A stretch of DNA of 7,625 bases from CAIJZX01 sp043766165 (GCA_043766165.1 JAYUIJ010000088.1:1-7625); one strand, 5' to 3'; shown: positions 1 to 5,446, numbered from the stretch's first letter. Notes: generated by a model not told the origin, from the letters alone. Program-made: numbers and translations.

Positions 1-60
1 CAGTTAGGCACGAGCTACCCCTCCATGTGAAGAACCACAGGAACAAGATGCACTATTGGC

Positions 61-89
61 AACCTACGCCAAAATCAGAGAAAAGTCAA
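61..89 (-). promoter_or_regulatory. Candidate leftward promoter leaving the window
   Basis: On the minus strand a TTGACT box (84-89) is followed after 17 nt by TAGGTT (61-66). This is a fair match to a housekeeping sigma promoter, with a good -35 and a poor -10. It lies just past the histidine kinase stop and points toward the left edge, so it would drive a gene outside the window. No coding region can be recognised in 1-117. The match could be chance. Confidence 0.3.
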
Positions 90-117
90 GTCCATCCCCA
101 CCTATGTCTTGTCTGTG

Positions 118-1128
118 TTAGCCGGCATGCGGTAAGGATACAGTCACGGTCGTACCTTCGTCTACCATGCTGTCTATATCAATGGAACCGCTGTGTCGTT
201 CAACGATCTGTTTAGCGATGGCTAATCCCAAACCAAAACCATTAGCCTTATTTTTTGTCCGCGACGCGTCAGTGCGGTAAAAACGGTTAAAGACATGAGG
301 TAAATCGGTTGAGGCGATGCCAGCACCATGGTCAACTACGGAAAGCTTCAGCTGTTTTCCAGCGCGAACAGTTTGGACTGAGACCACAGACTTTTCTGGA
401 CTGTACTTGATTGCATTGTCCAACAGAATAACAAGCAAGTCGCTCAGACTTGATTGATTACCATTCACAATCCCCATCACGCCACCGTGTTCAATGGTAA
501 TATGTTTTTTCTTAGCTACCGGTTCAACTCGCATTAAGGCTTCGTCAACCACGACTGTCATTTCTGTTAGTCCCATCGGCATTGGATGCTGCTCATCTTC
601 ATGGCGCGCTAGATGTAACAGTGAGGTTGATAACTTTTCCAACCGGTTCACTTCTTCTAAATTACTCGACAGCACGCGAACATGTTCTGCATGGTCATCA
701 CTTTTCATGGCCACTTCAATTTCAGTTTTGATAGCGGCTAACGGGGTTCGCAATTCATGCGACGCATCGGCCGTAAAATGGCGCTGATCATCAAGCGCTT
801 GCTCAATTGGTCGTAATGTTCGCTTGGCCAAAAAGTAGCTAGCGACACTCGAGCTAACTAGTACACCAGCATTAAGTAGGATTAATGACCAACGCAAGCG
901 ATCAACAACTTCTTGATACTGCTCTTCAAAGTACTGGGCAATTTGATCATTCAGCGGCAAGGTAAAATGCGGGGCGATTTCAATGAAGTGCTGACGGTTT
1001 GGCAAACCTAAACGCACCTGATTGAGGGTCAAGCGGTAAATAATCGTACTGAACATCAAGCTAATGACCATGATAATCAGGACGTACCATGACGTCAGGC
1101 GCCAGACAGGATTGAGAATGCGGTTCAT
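118..1128 (-). CDS. Two-component sensor histidine kinase
   Basis: This 336-aa membrane sensor kinase autophosphorylates on a histidine and passes the phosphate to the regulator encoded just upstream. Two membrane helices (about 14-34 and 80-101) enclose a short external loop of about 45 residues. The H-box DASHELRTPL carries the phospho-acceptor His124. The ATPase domain has the N-box (Asn238 in LLDNAIKYSP), G1 (DHGAGI, 266-271), F-box (FNRFYR, 280-285) and G2 (GFGLGLAI, 297-304), so all catalytic motifs are present. The linker between TM2 and the H-box is only about 20 residues, too short for a full HAMP domain. The ATG overlaps the regulator's TGA as ATGA, which points to translational coupling. 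The short loop gives no clue to the signal, so I do not assign a gene name. An antisense open frame at 494-787 is a shadow. Confidence 0.96.
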   Translation of the reverse strand: MNRILNPVWRLTSWYVLIIMVISLMFSTIIYRLTLNQVRLGLPNRQHFIEIAPHFTLPLNDQIAQYFEEQYQEVVDRLRWSLILLNAGVLVSSSVASYFLAKRTLRPIEQALDDQRHFTADASHELRTPLAAIKTEIEVAMKSDDHAEHVRVLSSNLEEVNRLEKLSTSLLHLARHEDEQHPMPMGLTEMTVVVDEALMRVEPVAKKKHITIEHGGVMGIVNGNQSSLSDLLVILLDNAIKYSPEKSVVSVQTVRAGKQLKLSVVDHGAGIASTDLPHVFNRFYRTDASRTKNKANGFGLGLAIAKQIVERHSGSIDIDSMVDEGTTVTVSLPHAG

Positions 1129-1799
1129 GCCGATAAACGATACCCGAAACCGCGGACGGTGGCAATCAGTTTCTTTCCTTTGAATGGCTTATCGATTTTC
1201 TGACGAAGTGAAGCAATGAACGCCTCAACCGTGTTAGGTAAAATGTCAGCGTCGAAATCCCAAACATGGGTAATGATTTGTTCTTTGCTGAGAATCTGGT
1301 CAGCGTTTCGCATCAAGTATTCCAATAAAGCAAATTCTTTGCGCGATAGTTCAATGCGTTGACCTTGGCGCTTCACCTCAAACGTTCCTGGTTTGAGTTC
1401 TAAATCAGCCACGGTTAACGTTGTTTCCATTGTTTGATCAGGGCGGCGCATCAAGGCGCGAATCCGCGCTAATAATTCTTCAAACGAAAATGGTTTAATT
1501 AAATAATCATCCGCGCCGCCATCAAGTCCTTCAACTCGATCACGTGTATGATCCCGTGCCGTTAACATCAAAATCGGCTGGTGCATGCCCGCCGCCCGGA
1601 CGGCTGTACAAATTTCCATCCCATCCTGAATCCCCGGTAACATCCGATCAAGAATCATCAGATCATACTTTCCCACCATGGCCCGCCCATACCCTTCTTT
1701 CCCGTCATACACAACATCAACCGCGTACGACTCCTGCTCGAGGCCGCGCTTGAGGGCGTTAGCAATTTTTTGCTCATCTTCGATCAGGAGTATACGCAT
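1125..1799 (-). CDS. OmpR/PhoB-family response regulator
   Basis: This 224-aa DNA-binding response regulator is the first gene of the pair with the kinase. The receiver domain (1-118) has the acidic pocket E7/D8/E9, phospho-acceptor Asp51 (LMILDRMLPG), switch Thr80 (MLTARD) and conserved Lys102 (YLIKPF). The C-terminal winged-helix domain (about 125-224) has the typical features: the ELSRKEFALLEYLMRN helix, the NTVEAFIASLRQKI recognition region and the terminal RGFGYRL wing. Its length is normal for the family. The ATG at 1799 is the only reasonable start, and no Shine-Dalgarno sequence precedes it. The upstream 64-nt gap to the DUF2079 gene holds a -10-like TATATT and a TTCAG direct repeat that may allow autoregulation. 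The stop TGA overlaps the kinase ATG by 4 nt. The targets cannot be deduced from the sequence. Confidence 0.97.
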   Translation of the reverse strand: MRILLIEDEQKIANALKRGLEQESYAVDVVYDGKEGYGRAMVGKYDLMILDRMLPGIQDGMEICTAVRAAGMHQPILMLTARDHTRDRVEGLDGGADDYLIKPFSFEELLARIRALMRRPDQTMETTLTVADLELKPGTFEVKRQGQRIELSRKEFALLEYLMRNADQILSKEQIITHVWDFDADILPNTVEAFIASLRQKIDKPFKGKKLIATVRGFGYRLSA

Positions 1800-1821
1800 G
1801 AATGCAGGTTAACAACGCCGT

Positions 1822-1837
1822 CTGAAATATACCTGAA
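1822..1837 (-). promoter_or_regulatory. Candidate operator and -10 box of the response regulator gene
   Basis: Reading toward the regulator gene, two TTCAG half-sites (1833-1837 and 1822-1826) repeat with an 11-nt period, about one helical turn. That is the spacing used by OmpR/PhoB-family dimers. A TATATT box (1826-1831) lies between and overlaps the second half-site, 26 nt before the ATG. No good -35 is visible, which would suit an activated promoter. The half-sites are only 5 nt, so this remains a suggestion of autoregulation. Confidence 0.35.
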
Positions 1838-1850
1838 GATTACCACCGTC

Positions 1851-1881
1851 TCACAGCGCAGGTTTAAAACCTGCGCTGTGA
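1851..1881. repeat. REP-like perfect palindrome at the end of the DUF2079 gene
   Basis: This is a perfect inverted repeat with 15-bp arms (TCACAGCGCAGGTTT and its complement) around a single base. It belongs to the same CACAGCG / CGCTGTG family as the hairpins at 3441-3784 and inside the RAYT gene. It overlaps the last five codons and the TAA stop of the membrane protein gene. Neither strand shows a T-tract after it, so it is not a classical terminator. As RNA it would form a stable hairpin between the membrane protein gene and the two-component pair. Confidence 0.85.
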
Positions 1882-3348
1882 GGTGCGCCGAAAATACCAA
1901 AACTCATCGTGCTGATATTCAACTTTCCATTCTGGGTCAAGGCGTAATTTCTCCACCATATACGCTATCCCTTCAGCCGGATACGGTTCAAATCCCCCAC
2001 CTTCTAAAACCACAATCGCATCAGCTTTGTCCAAGTCGTGCGGAAAAGCCCAGATCCAATCGCGCTGGGAAAATTGTGGAACGATATTATTGGTCGCCAC
2101 AACTTTATCGTCTGCTTTCAACATCTTGCGTACTCGTTGAACATCGACTTTGTATGGCGACGCAACAAATGGGGCTAGACCATCTTTCGTATGCCGTGAA
2201 CCAGGAATTGGACTCCAGACCCAAATAGCAAAGGCGCCAAGTAATACGGCGAACCAGGTCAAAACTTTTTTTCGGTGTGGTGTAAACTGTGTCGGATGAC
2301 GAACCATCCATGACCGAAGACGGGCAATGCCATCAATCGTAGAAATAAACACGATCGGAATAATAACCGACATGTACTGGAAAAAAATGGTGTGTTGATT
2401 GACGTTGTTGCTGAGTAGATTAATGGCTACTTCTGGCAAGGCAACGAGTAGAGCCGGCAAGCCGATGATGGCTAGTCCTACCACCGGCGCGAAGAGTGAT
2501 CGGTACAAGAGTATGGCGTCCAGATTAAACATCCCACGCGCCACATCCCATGGACGAACAAGAATATTTTTTGCAATTTCCGAAAATGTTGAACCATATT
2601 CGGAATAATAATCGAGCGCGAAATGACCAGCCACATTCCGCGCTGATGGTATGGCCCAACCAAGCATGAGCAGTGTCCAGCCCACGCCAACAGTGATACT
2701 GAGTATTCCCATGGTTCGATATCCACGTCGCCAACCCCAGTAGATACCCATGGCCGCTACGGTAAATCCAACTTCTTCTTTTCCTAAAAGCGCCAGCCCA
2801 GCTGCCAAATAATAGATCCACCACTTTTTTTCCGTCGCTCCCCACCATGCCCACAGGAGCAATGGCACAACCAGTACAACCGCATGGACATCAAACGTCA
2901 CCGCCCAGTCCAGTGTTGGATAGAACAGATACGCGACCACTAACGCCACACCAGTCCACGCCCCAACTTTTTTTCGCGCTAACCAATAGAGCGGAATTGC
3001 GCCGGTGGCGACAAATATAACTTGCAGGATCAACATCGTCCGCGGATCTTGCCAGAGCCAGTAGAATGGCGCGTAGATGAGGAGCAAATAATCCGCGTGG
3101 ACTGCCGTTCGCAATTGGTGGAACGGATATAACGGGCTAGTCATTTGGAACACCGCTCCATGAACCGTATGCCACATCGTTTGATCCATATTCCCCATAT
3201 CAAACTGCGAAGTGTGCAGGTTCGCCTGTCGGAACCAGTTGGAAGCACTGAAAAACAGGGTGAATAGTAGTATCACCATGATAACAACCAATCCAGGTTT
3301 TTGGCGCATGTTCTTCAACCGCTCAATCATAGTTCCTGATGGTAGCAT
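1864..3348 (-). CDS. DUF2079-type polytopic membrane protein
   Basis: This 494-aa integral membrane protein resembles the DUF2079 family of predicted membrane proteins of unknown function. That group shares a general layout with GT-C glycosyltransferases. Visible family-like motifs are FDMGNMDQTMW (49-59), HADY (84-87), LGKEE (188-192) and NQHTIFFQY (317-325). About ten hydrophobic segments run from residue 18 to 378, followed by a soluble C-terminal domain of about 110 residues. The acidic residues near the start of the first external loop (D50, D55) sit where GT-C enzymes have catalytic acids, but no activity can be claimed. The start is uncertain. ATG at 3348 gives the longest form. ATG at 3330 (residue 7) has an AGGA just upstream and may be the real one. 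The last residues SQRRF and the stop are encoded by a REP-like palindrome, so the native C-terminus was probably different. Confidence 0.85.
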   Translation of the reverse strand: MLPSGTMIERLKNMRQKPGLVVIMVILLFTLFFSASNWFRQANLHTSQFDMGNMDQTMWHTVHGAVFQMTSPLYPFHQLRTAVHADYLLLIYAPFYWLWQDPRTMLILQVIFVATGAIPLYWLARKKVGAWTGVALVVAYLFYPTLDWAVTFDVHAVVLVVPLLLWAWWGATEKKWWIYYLAAGLALLGKEEVGFTVAAMGIYWGWRRGYRTMGILSITVGVGWTLLMLGWAIPSARNVAGHFALDYYSEYGSTFSEIAKNILVRPWDVARGMFNLDAILLYRSLFAPVVGLAIIGLPALLVALPEVAINLLSNNVNQHTIFFQYMSVIIPIVFISTIDGIARLRSWMVRHPTQFTPHRKKVLTWFAVLLGAFAIWVWSPIPGSRHTKDGLAPFVASPYKVDVQRVRKMLKADDKVVATNNIVPQFSQRDWIWAFPHDLDKADAIVVLEGGGFEPYPAEGIAYMVEKLRLDPEWKVEYQHDEFWYFRRTSQRRF

Positions 3349-3440
3349 AAATATATAGTGGCGACGACCCTGGCGAAAAATATTCAGCTTGTGACCAAAA
3401 AAATAATCATCTCAACAGAAGTAGTGAAGTATATCAACCC

Positions 3441-3468
3441 CACAGCGGACGCGGGCGCGTACGCTGTG
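3441..3468. repeat. REP-like hairpin C
   Basis: A hairpin with 13-bp arms (CACAGCGGACGCG / CGCGTACGCTGTG) and a GG loop, with one mismatch at the eighth arm base. The outer seven bases are the CACAGCG / CGCTGTG core of the family. It is preceded by the linker motif ACAGAAGTAGTG at 3415-3426, as is hairpin A2 at 3753. Confidence 0.8.
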
Positions 3469-3507
3469 AGAAACTCAGCATTGTTACCAAAGATTATTTT
3501 TTATCAC

Positions 3508-3531
3508 AACGCCGGTGCCCTCACCGGCGTT
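3508..3531. repeat. GC-rich hairpin with a related left arm
   Basis: Perfect 10-bp arms (AACGCCGGTG / CACCGGCGTT) around CCCT. The left flank TCACAACGC matches the left arm of the hairpin at 3621, but the right flank lacks the TTGTGA partner. It is therefore either a decayed member of the REP family or a separate hairpin. The bases next to it are T-rich upstream, not downstream, on the plus strand, so it does not fit a terminator on either strand. Confidence 0.65.
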
Positions 3532-3620
3532 CGTTACCGTAGCCACAAATATTCGTACATGTAGCGGCACATATAGTCAGTCGGAATAATCCTCAAACAA
3601 CACTTCGAAATGCTACCACG

Positions 3621-3703
3621 TCACAACGCACCCTGGCCCCGCCATGTAGCGGGATCCCGCCTTCTCTATAAATATTCAGGGGCGGGAAGAGGGTGCGCTG
3701 TGA
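3621..3703. repeat. REP-like hairpin A1 with nested palindromes
   Basis: The outer arms TCACAACGCACCCT (3621-3634) and AGGGTGCGCTGTGA (3690-3703) pair over 14 bases with one A-C mismatch. Inside lie CCCGCC (3638-3643) pairing with GGCGGG (3681-3686), and the perfect 12-nt palindrome GCGGGATCCCGC (3649-3660). The outer arms match those of hairpin B1 inside the RAYT gene, which has only a 4-nt loop. A1 therefore carries extra nested sequence in its loop. Confidence 0.75.
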
Positions 3704-3752
3704 TGAATAATAAAATATTCACAGAAGTAGTGCAGAAACTATGTTATTTTCT

Positions 3753-3784
3753 CCACAGCGTCGGCTCTCCAGCCGGCGATGTGG
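3753..3784. repeat. REP-like hairpin A2
   Basis: Arms CCACAGCGTCGGCT (3753-3766) and AGCCGGCGATGTGG (3771-3784) around CTCC, with one wobble and one mismatch. The left arm start CCACAGCGTCGGC and the right flank GTGGACG recur in hairpin B2 in the RAYT gene. A1 and A2 are joined by a 49-nt AT-rich linker, so together they form a two-hairpin unit like the one in the RAYT gene. Confidence 0.8.
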
Positions 3785-3833
3785 ACGCGATGAACCACGA
3801 AGTGCTGTGAGTGTAAAACTTTTCAGAACGCCG

Positions 3834-4439
3834 CTACGCCTTGGCCGTCGCTGAATGCATCAGCTGACGATAGACAACGACATTTGCTAATCCAGCTACC
3901 GGAATAGCGACTAGCAAGCCGACACCAAGACACAGTGCGCCTAGCAGCAGTACGCCCACCATCATAAGATTAAAACCAAGTAACGACATTTTTCGTCCAT
4001 TGGTCAACCGCGTACTTTCTTTCATGGCTTCACCGATATCTAAACCTTTATCAAGAATGAGTTCAACCACAAACTGAAATCGTAGAGCAAAGTAGATACC
4101 AGGAATAATCAGGAACGCGGTGCCGGCCACTACTAATAAACCAACAATAATCGCCGCCCCCAGCACTTTCCAGTAGTGCTTAAACTGGGTGAAGACGTTA
4201 CTCAACGGCAATTTCTTTCCGGCTTGGTAATTGAGCGCTAAGGTCACAAATCCGCACGTCATCCAAGCTGAAAGAAAATAGCTCAACACATTCCATTCCG
4301 AATGACCGCCATTCTTGCTTCCCAGCGAACCGATAATCACAAAAATCAGCGTCAACCCAACAAAATACCACAAATCTTTTTTTACTGACGCCCAGCCGTA
4401 GCTAAATGCTTTGCCTGAATCTATTTTTTGAGAGTCCAT
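3834..4439 (-). CDS. Predicted multi-pass membrane protein, 201 aa
   Basis: An integral membrane protein with five or six hydrophobic segments. The central motif IPGIYFALRFQFV followed by an acidic-amphipathic stretch (DKGLDIGEAMKESTRLTNG) is typical of small membrane proteins related to the DUF975 and glycerophosphodiester-phosphodiesterase membrane-domain group. Their function is unknown, and there is no catalytic domain here. I start it at ATG 4439 (MDSQKIDSGKAF). The frame stays open to a TTG at 4484, but that would overlap the 57-aa gene upstream and adds a poor N-terminus. No Shine-Dalgarno sequence precedes either start. It lies 25 nt after the 57-aa membrane gene on the same strand, so the two are probably co-transcribed. 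The REP-like block follows its TAG stop and may act on the 3' end of the mRNA. Confidence 0.82.
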   Translation of the reverse strand: MDSQKIDSGKAFSYGWASVKKDLWYFVGLTLIFVIIGSLGSKNGGHSEWNVLSYFLSAWMTCGFVTLALNYQAGKKLPLSNVFTQFKHYWKVLGAAIIVGLLVVAGTAFLIIPGIYFALRFQFVVELILDKGLDIGEAMKESTRLTNGRKMSLLGFNLMMVGVLLLGALCLGVGLLVAIPVAGLANVVVYRQLMHSATAKA

Positions 4440-4464
4440 AGTAAGAAAAAAGTTGAACGAGTAA

Positions 4465-4638
4465 TTATGAGTAGAGATGGCCAAAAAGTTTATAGACCAG
4501 TAATGCCGGCCAAACGATTGCTTTCAAAATTCCTAAAACGCCCATCCAAAACGTGGTGGCATGCTGGAGAAAATAAATAAGCGCCCCGATAAACGCCATC
4601 CCGTACGCGCCGCCGCCGACCGCGTGATTGTTTTTCAT
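4465..4638 (-). CDS. Small two-helix membrane protein, 57 aa
   Basis: A short gene in a frame different from the longer spurious minus-strand frame at 4490-4678. It starts with ATG at 4638 (MKNNHAVGGGAYGMAFIG) and ends with TAA at 4465. Two hydrophobic segments are visible: about residues 12-26, and 30-52, which contains the motif FWMGVLGILKAIVWPALLVY. From memory, very similar small proteins (Gly-rich start, then a QHAT-FWMGVLG-LKA-VWPA-LVY pattern) are common and uncharacterised in Patescibacteria, which supports both the gene and the taxonomic guess. A TATACT box lies about 31 nt upstream of the start. The 201-aa membrane protein gene follows after 25 nt, suggesting a two-gene unit. No function can be assigned. 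Confidence 0.8.
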   Translation of the reverse strand: MKNNHAVGGGAYGMAFIGALIYFLQHATTFWMGVLGILKAIVWPALLVYKLFGHLYS

Positions 4639-4669
4639 GTCTAGAATTGAATAGTAAGTGACTAGGTAC

Positions 4670-4675
4670 AGTATA
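4670..4675 (-). promoter_or_regulatory. Candidate -10 box for the small membrane protein operon
   Basis: The minus strand reads AGTGTATACT with TATACT at 4670-4675, 31 nt before the ATG at 4638. No good -35 is seen 16-17 nt further up. The same AGTGTATACT string forms the -10 region of the 114-aa gene at 5940, which supports a promoter role. Confidence 0.4.
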
Positions 4676-4681
4676 CACTAT
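4672..4681 (+). repeat. Left copy of TATACACTAT flanking the RAYT gene
   Basis: The 10-mer TATACACTAT occurs here and again at 5437-5446, one on each side of the RAYT gene. This copy overlaps a -10-like box of the opposite strand. It may be a trace of insertion or only two promoter-like sequences. Confidence 0.4.
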
Positions 4682-4719
4682 GTCTATGATAGCTGATGCG
4701 GTCTCTAAGGCTAAAATTC

Positions 4720-4746
4720 AATTGTGGTTCTGGACATCCCACAATT
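4720..4746. repeat. Inverted repeat upstream of the RAYT gene
   Basis: Perfect 8-bp arms AATTGTGG (4720-4727) and CCACAATT (4739-4746) around 11 nt, 49 nt before the RAYT ATG. It could be a hairpin end of the element or an operator. It differs from the CACAGCG family apart from the shared CCACA. Confidence 0.4.
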
Positions 4747-4794
4747 TTCCTGTACCCTATACCTGAGTTGAGTTGCTCGGAATATTTCAATCAT

Positions 4795-5421
4795 ATGTCC
4801 CAACGCGCCATCCACGGAAATTTTGTGTATTTCGTAACCTTCAACGTCGAACATCGACGGTGGTTTTTTGTGACACCGAAAAAAGCAGAGAAGTTAGGGC
4901 AGGCAATACGGACGTCGTGTGAAATGAAGAAGTTTGTGTTGTTTGGGTTTTGTGTGTTGCCGAATCATGTTCATCTTCTGGTAAAACCGCAGGGTGAAAC
5001 AATGATGGGGAATGCTGTAGCGTCACAGCGCATCTTGGAGAAGATGCGCTGTGAAGAATATATTGACCTTCCGAACCATAAATACCTTTTCCCACAGCGT
5101 CGGCATCTGCCCTCCTGCCCGAGGAGGGCGCGGGGTGGTGGGAGCAGCCGGCGCGGTGGACGTTATGAGGCGCACAATCTTTCCAATTTGATGCAGTCTA
5201 TCAAAGGATCCTTTTCACGAACATTACCGAAGGGCAAGTTCTGGCAACACCGGTCAAACGTTCGCCTTGTTACCGATCAAGAAGATTTCAATAACAAAAT
5301 CAACTATATTCAATACAATTACCGGAAAATGAATCTTGATGAAAAATATAGAAAAATACCCTGGGCATATATTGATTGGAAAAGTATTGATGCATTCTTC
5401 GATAAATCAATACCCTCATAA
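4795..5421 (+). CDS. REP-associated tyrosine transposase (RAYT, Y1/HUH family) with a REP unit inside
   Basis: A 208-aa single-strand DNA transposase of the IS200-like Y1 family. RAYT proteins bind and cut REP hairpins through an HUH metal site and one tyrosine. The HUH motif is H58-V59-H60 in LPNHVHLLVKP. The catalytic tyrosine is probably Y171 in INYIQYN (Y174 is the alternative). NLSNLMQSIKGSFSR (128-142) and FWQHRSNVRLV (149-159) are family hallmarks. I start at ATG 4795 (MSQRAIHGNFVYFVTFNV), where the fold begins. The frame extends to ATG 4696, but the extra 33 residues are unlike the family. Residues 77-123 are an insertion, rich in Arg and Gly, encoded by two REP-like hairpins. In ordinary family members the helix NLSNLMQSIKG follows the HUH strand almost directly. 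The frame is intact, so the enzyme may still work. It is the only plus-strand gene in the window. Confidence 0.9.
   Translation: MSQRAIHGNFVYFVTFNVEHRRWFFVTPKKAEKLGQAIRTSCEMKKFVLFGFCVLPNHVHLLVKPQGETMMGNAVASQRILEKMRCEEYIDLPNHKYLFPQRRHLPSCPRRARGGGSSRRGGRYEAHNLSNLMQSIKGSFSRTLPKGKFWQHRSNVRLVTDQEDFNNKINYIQYNYRKMNLDEKYRKIPWAYIDWKSIDAFFDKSIPS
5023..5054. repeat. REP-like hairpin B1 inside the RAYT gene
   Basis: Perfect 14-bp arms TCACAGCGCATCTT (5023-5036) and AAGATGCGCTGTGA (5041-5054) around GGAG. It has the same outer TCACAGCGCA / TGCGCTGTGA sequence as the palindrome at 1851-1881. It begins exactly at codon 77 and is read as Ser-Gln-Arg, the same frame as in the DUF2079 gene. Confidence 0.88.
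5092..5159. repeat. REP-like hairpin B2 inside the RAYT gene
   Basis: Outer arms CCACAGCGTCGGC (5092-5104) and GCCGGCGCGGTGG (5147-5159), with one mismatch and one wobble, match hairpin A2 at 3753-3784, including the following ACG. Within it a second perfect hairpin GCCCTCCT / AGGAGGGC (5109-5116 and 5122-5129) is nested. It encodes the Arg/Gly-rich stretch CPRRARGGGSSRRGG. It is 37 nt after B1, so B1 and B2 form one two-hairpin unit. Confidence 0.8.
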
Positions 5422-5436
5422 TAATACGTTACCACT

Positions 5437-5446
5437 ATACACTATA
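5437..5446 (+). repeat. Right copy of TATACACTAT flanking the RAYT gene
   Basis: Second exact copy of the 10-mer at 4672-4681, 16 nt past the RAYT stop. A related GTATACACT lies at 5941, so the string is also part of promoters here. Confidence 0.4.

Larger units (their letters stand above)
3349..3833. other. Gene-free block of REP-like hairpins
   Basis: These 485 nt between the DUF2079 gene and the 201-aa membrane protein gene hold no convincing gene. Two short plus-strand open frames (3358-3564 and 3610-3810) run through the hairpins and have no recognisable protein features. The block consists of GC-rich palindromes (3441-3468, 3508-3531, 3621-3703, 3753-3784) joined by AT-rich linkers. 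Two composite copies share AAATATTCAG (3378-3387, 3670-3679) and ACAGAAGTAGTG (3415-3426, 3721-3732) in the same order before a CACAGCG hairpin. It looks like a BIME, a mosaic of REP sequences. Confidence 0.75.

Noticed and set aside
1..28. Minus-strand GGAGGGGTAGCTC resembles the 5' part of a tRNA (acceptor stem, T8-A9, D-stem).
   Set aside because: The rest lies outside the window, A14 is missing after the D-stem and no D-loop GG is placed correctly. It cannot be supported.
1125..1128. Alternative genetic code with TGA as a sense codon, as in some Patescibacteria.
   Set aside because: TGA ends the regulator exactly at the ATGA overlap with the kinase, and all long genes are open under the standard code.
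3441..3784. Hairpins as integron attC sites.
   Set aside because: No integrase, no ordered gene cassettes and no attC core sites. The repeat arms also occur inside genes and beside a RAYT, which explains them better.
3441..3784. Hairpins as intrinsic terminators.
   Set aside because: No T-tract follows the stems on either strand. They may still stabilise or stop transcripts in other ways.
3378..3784. CRISPR array.
   Set aside because: Repeat units differ in length and inner sequence, spacing is irregular and no cas gene is present.
3358..3810. Two plus-strand frames (3358-3564 and 3610-3810).
   Set aside because: They run through the hairpin repeats and show no domain or membrane pattern.
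4490..4678. Minus-strand frame of 62 codons.
   Set aside because: Arg-rich with no protein pattern. The overlapping 57-aa frame gives a sensible two-helix membrane protein.
4696..4794. N-terminal extension of the RAYT from an earlier ATG.
   Set aside because: The 33 extra residues do not resemble the family and cover the upstream inverted repeat. The fold starts just after ATG 4795.
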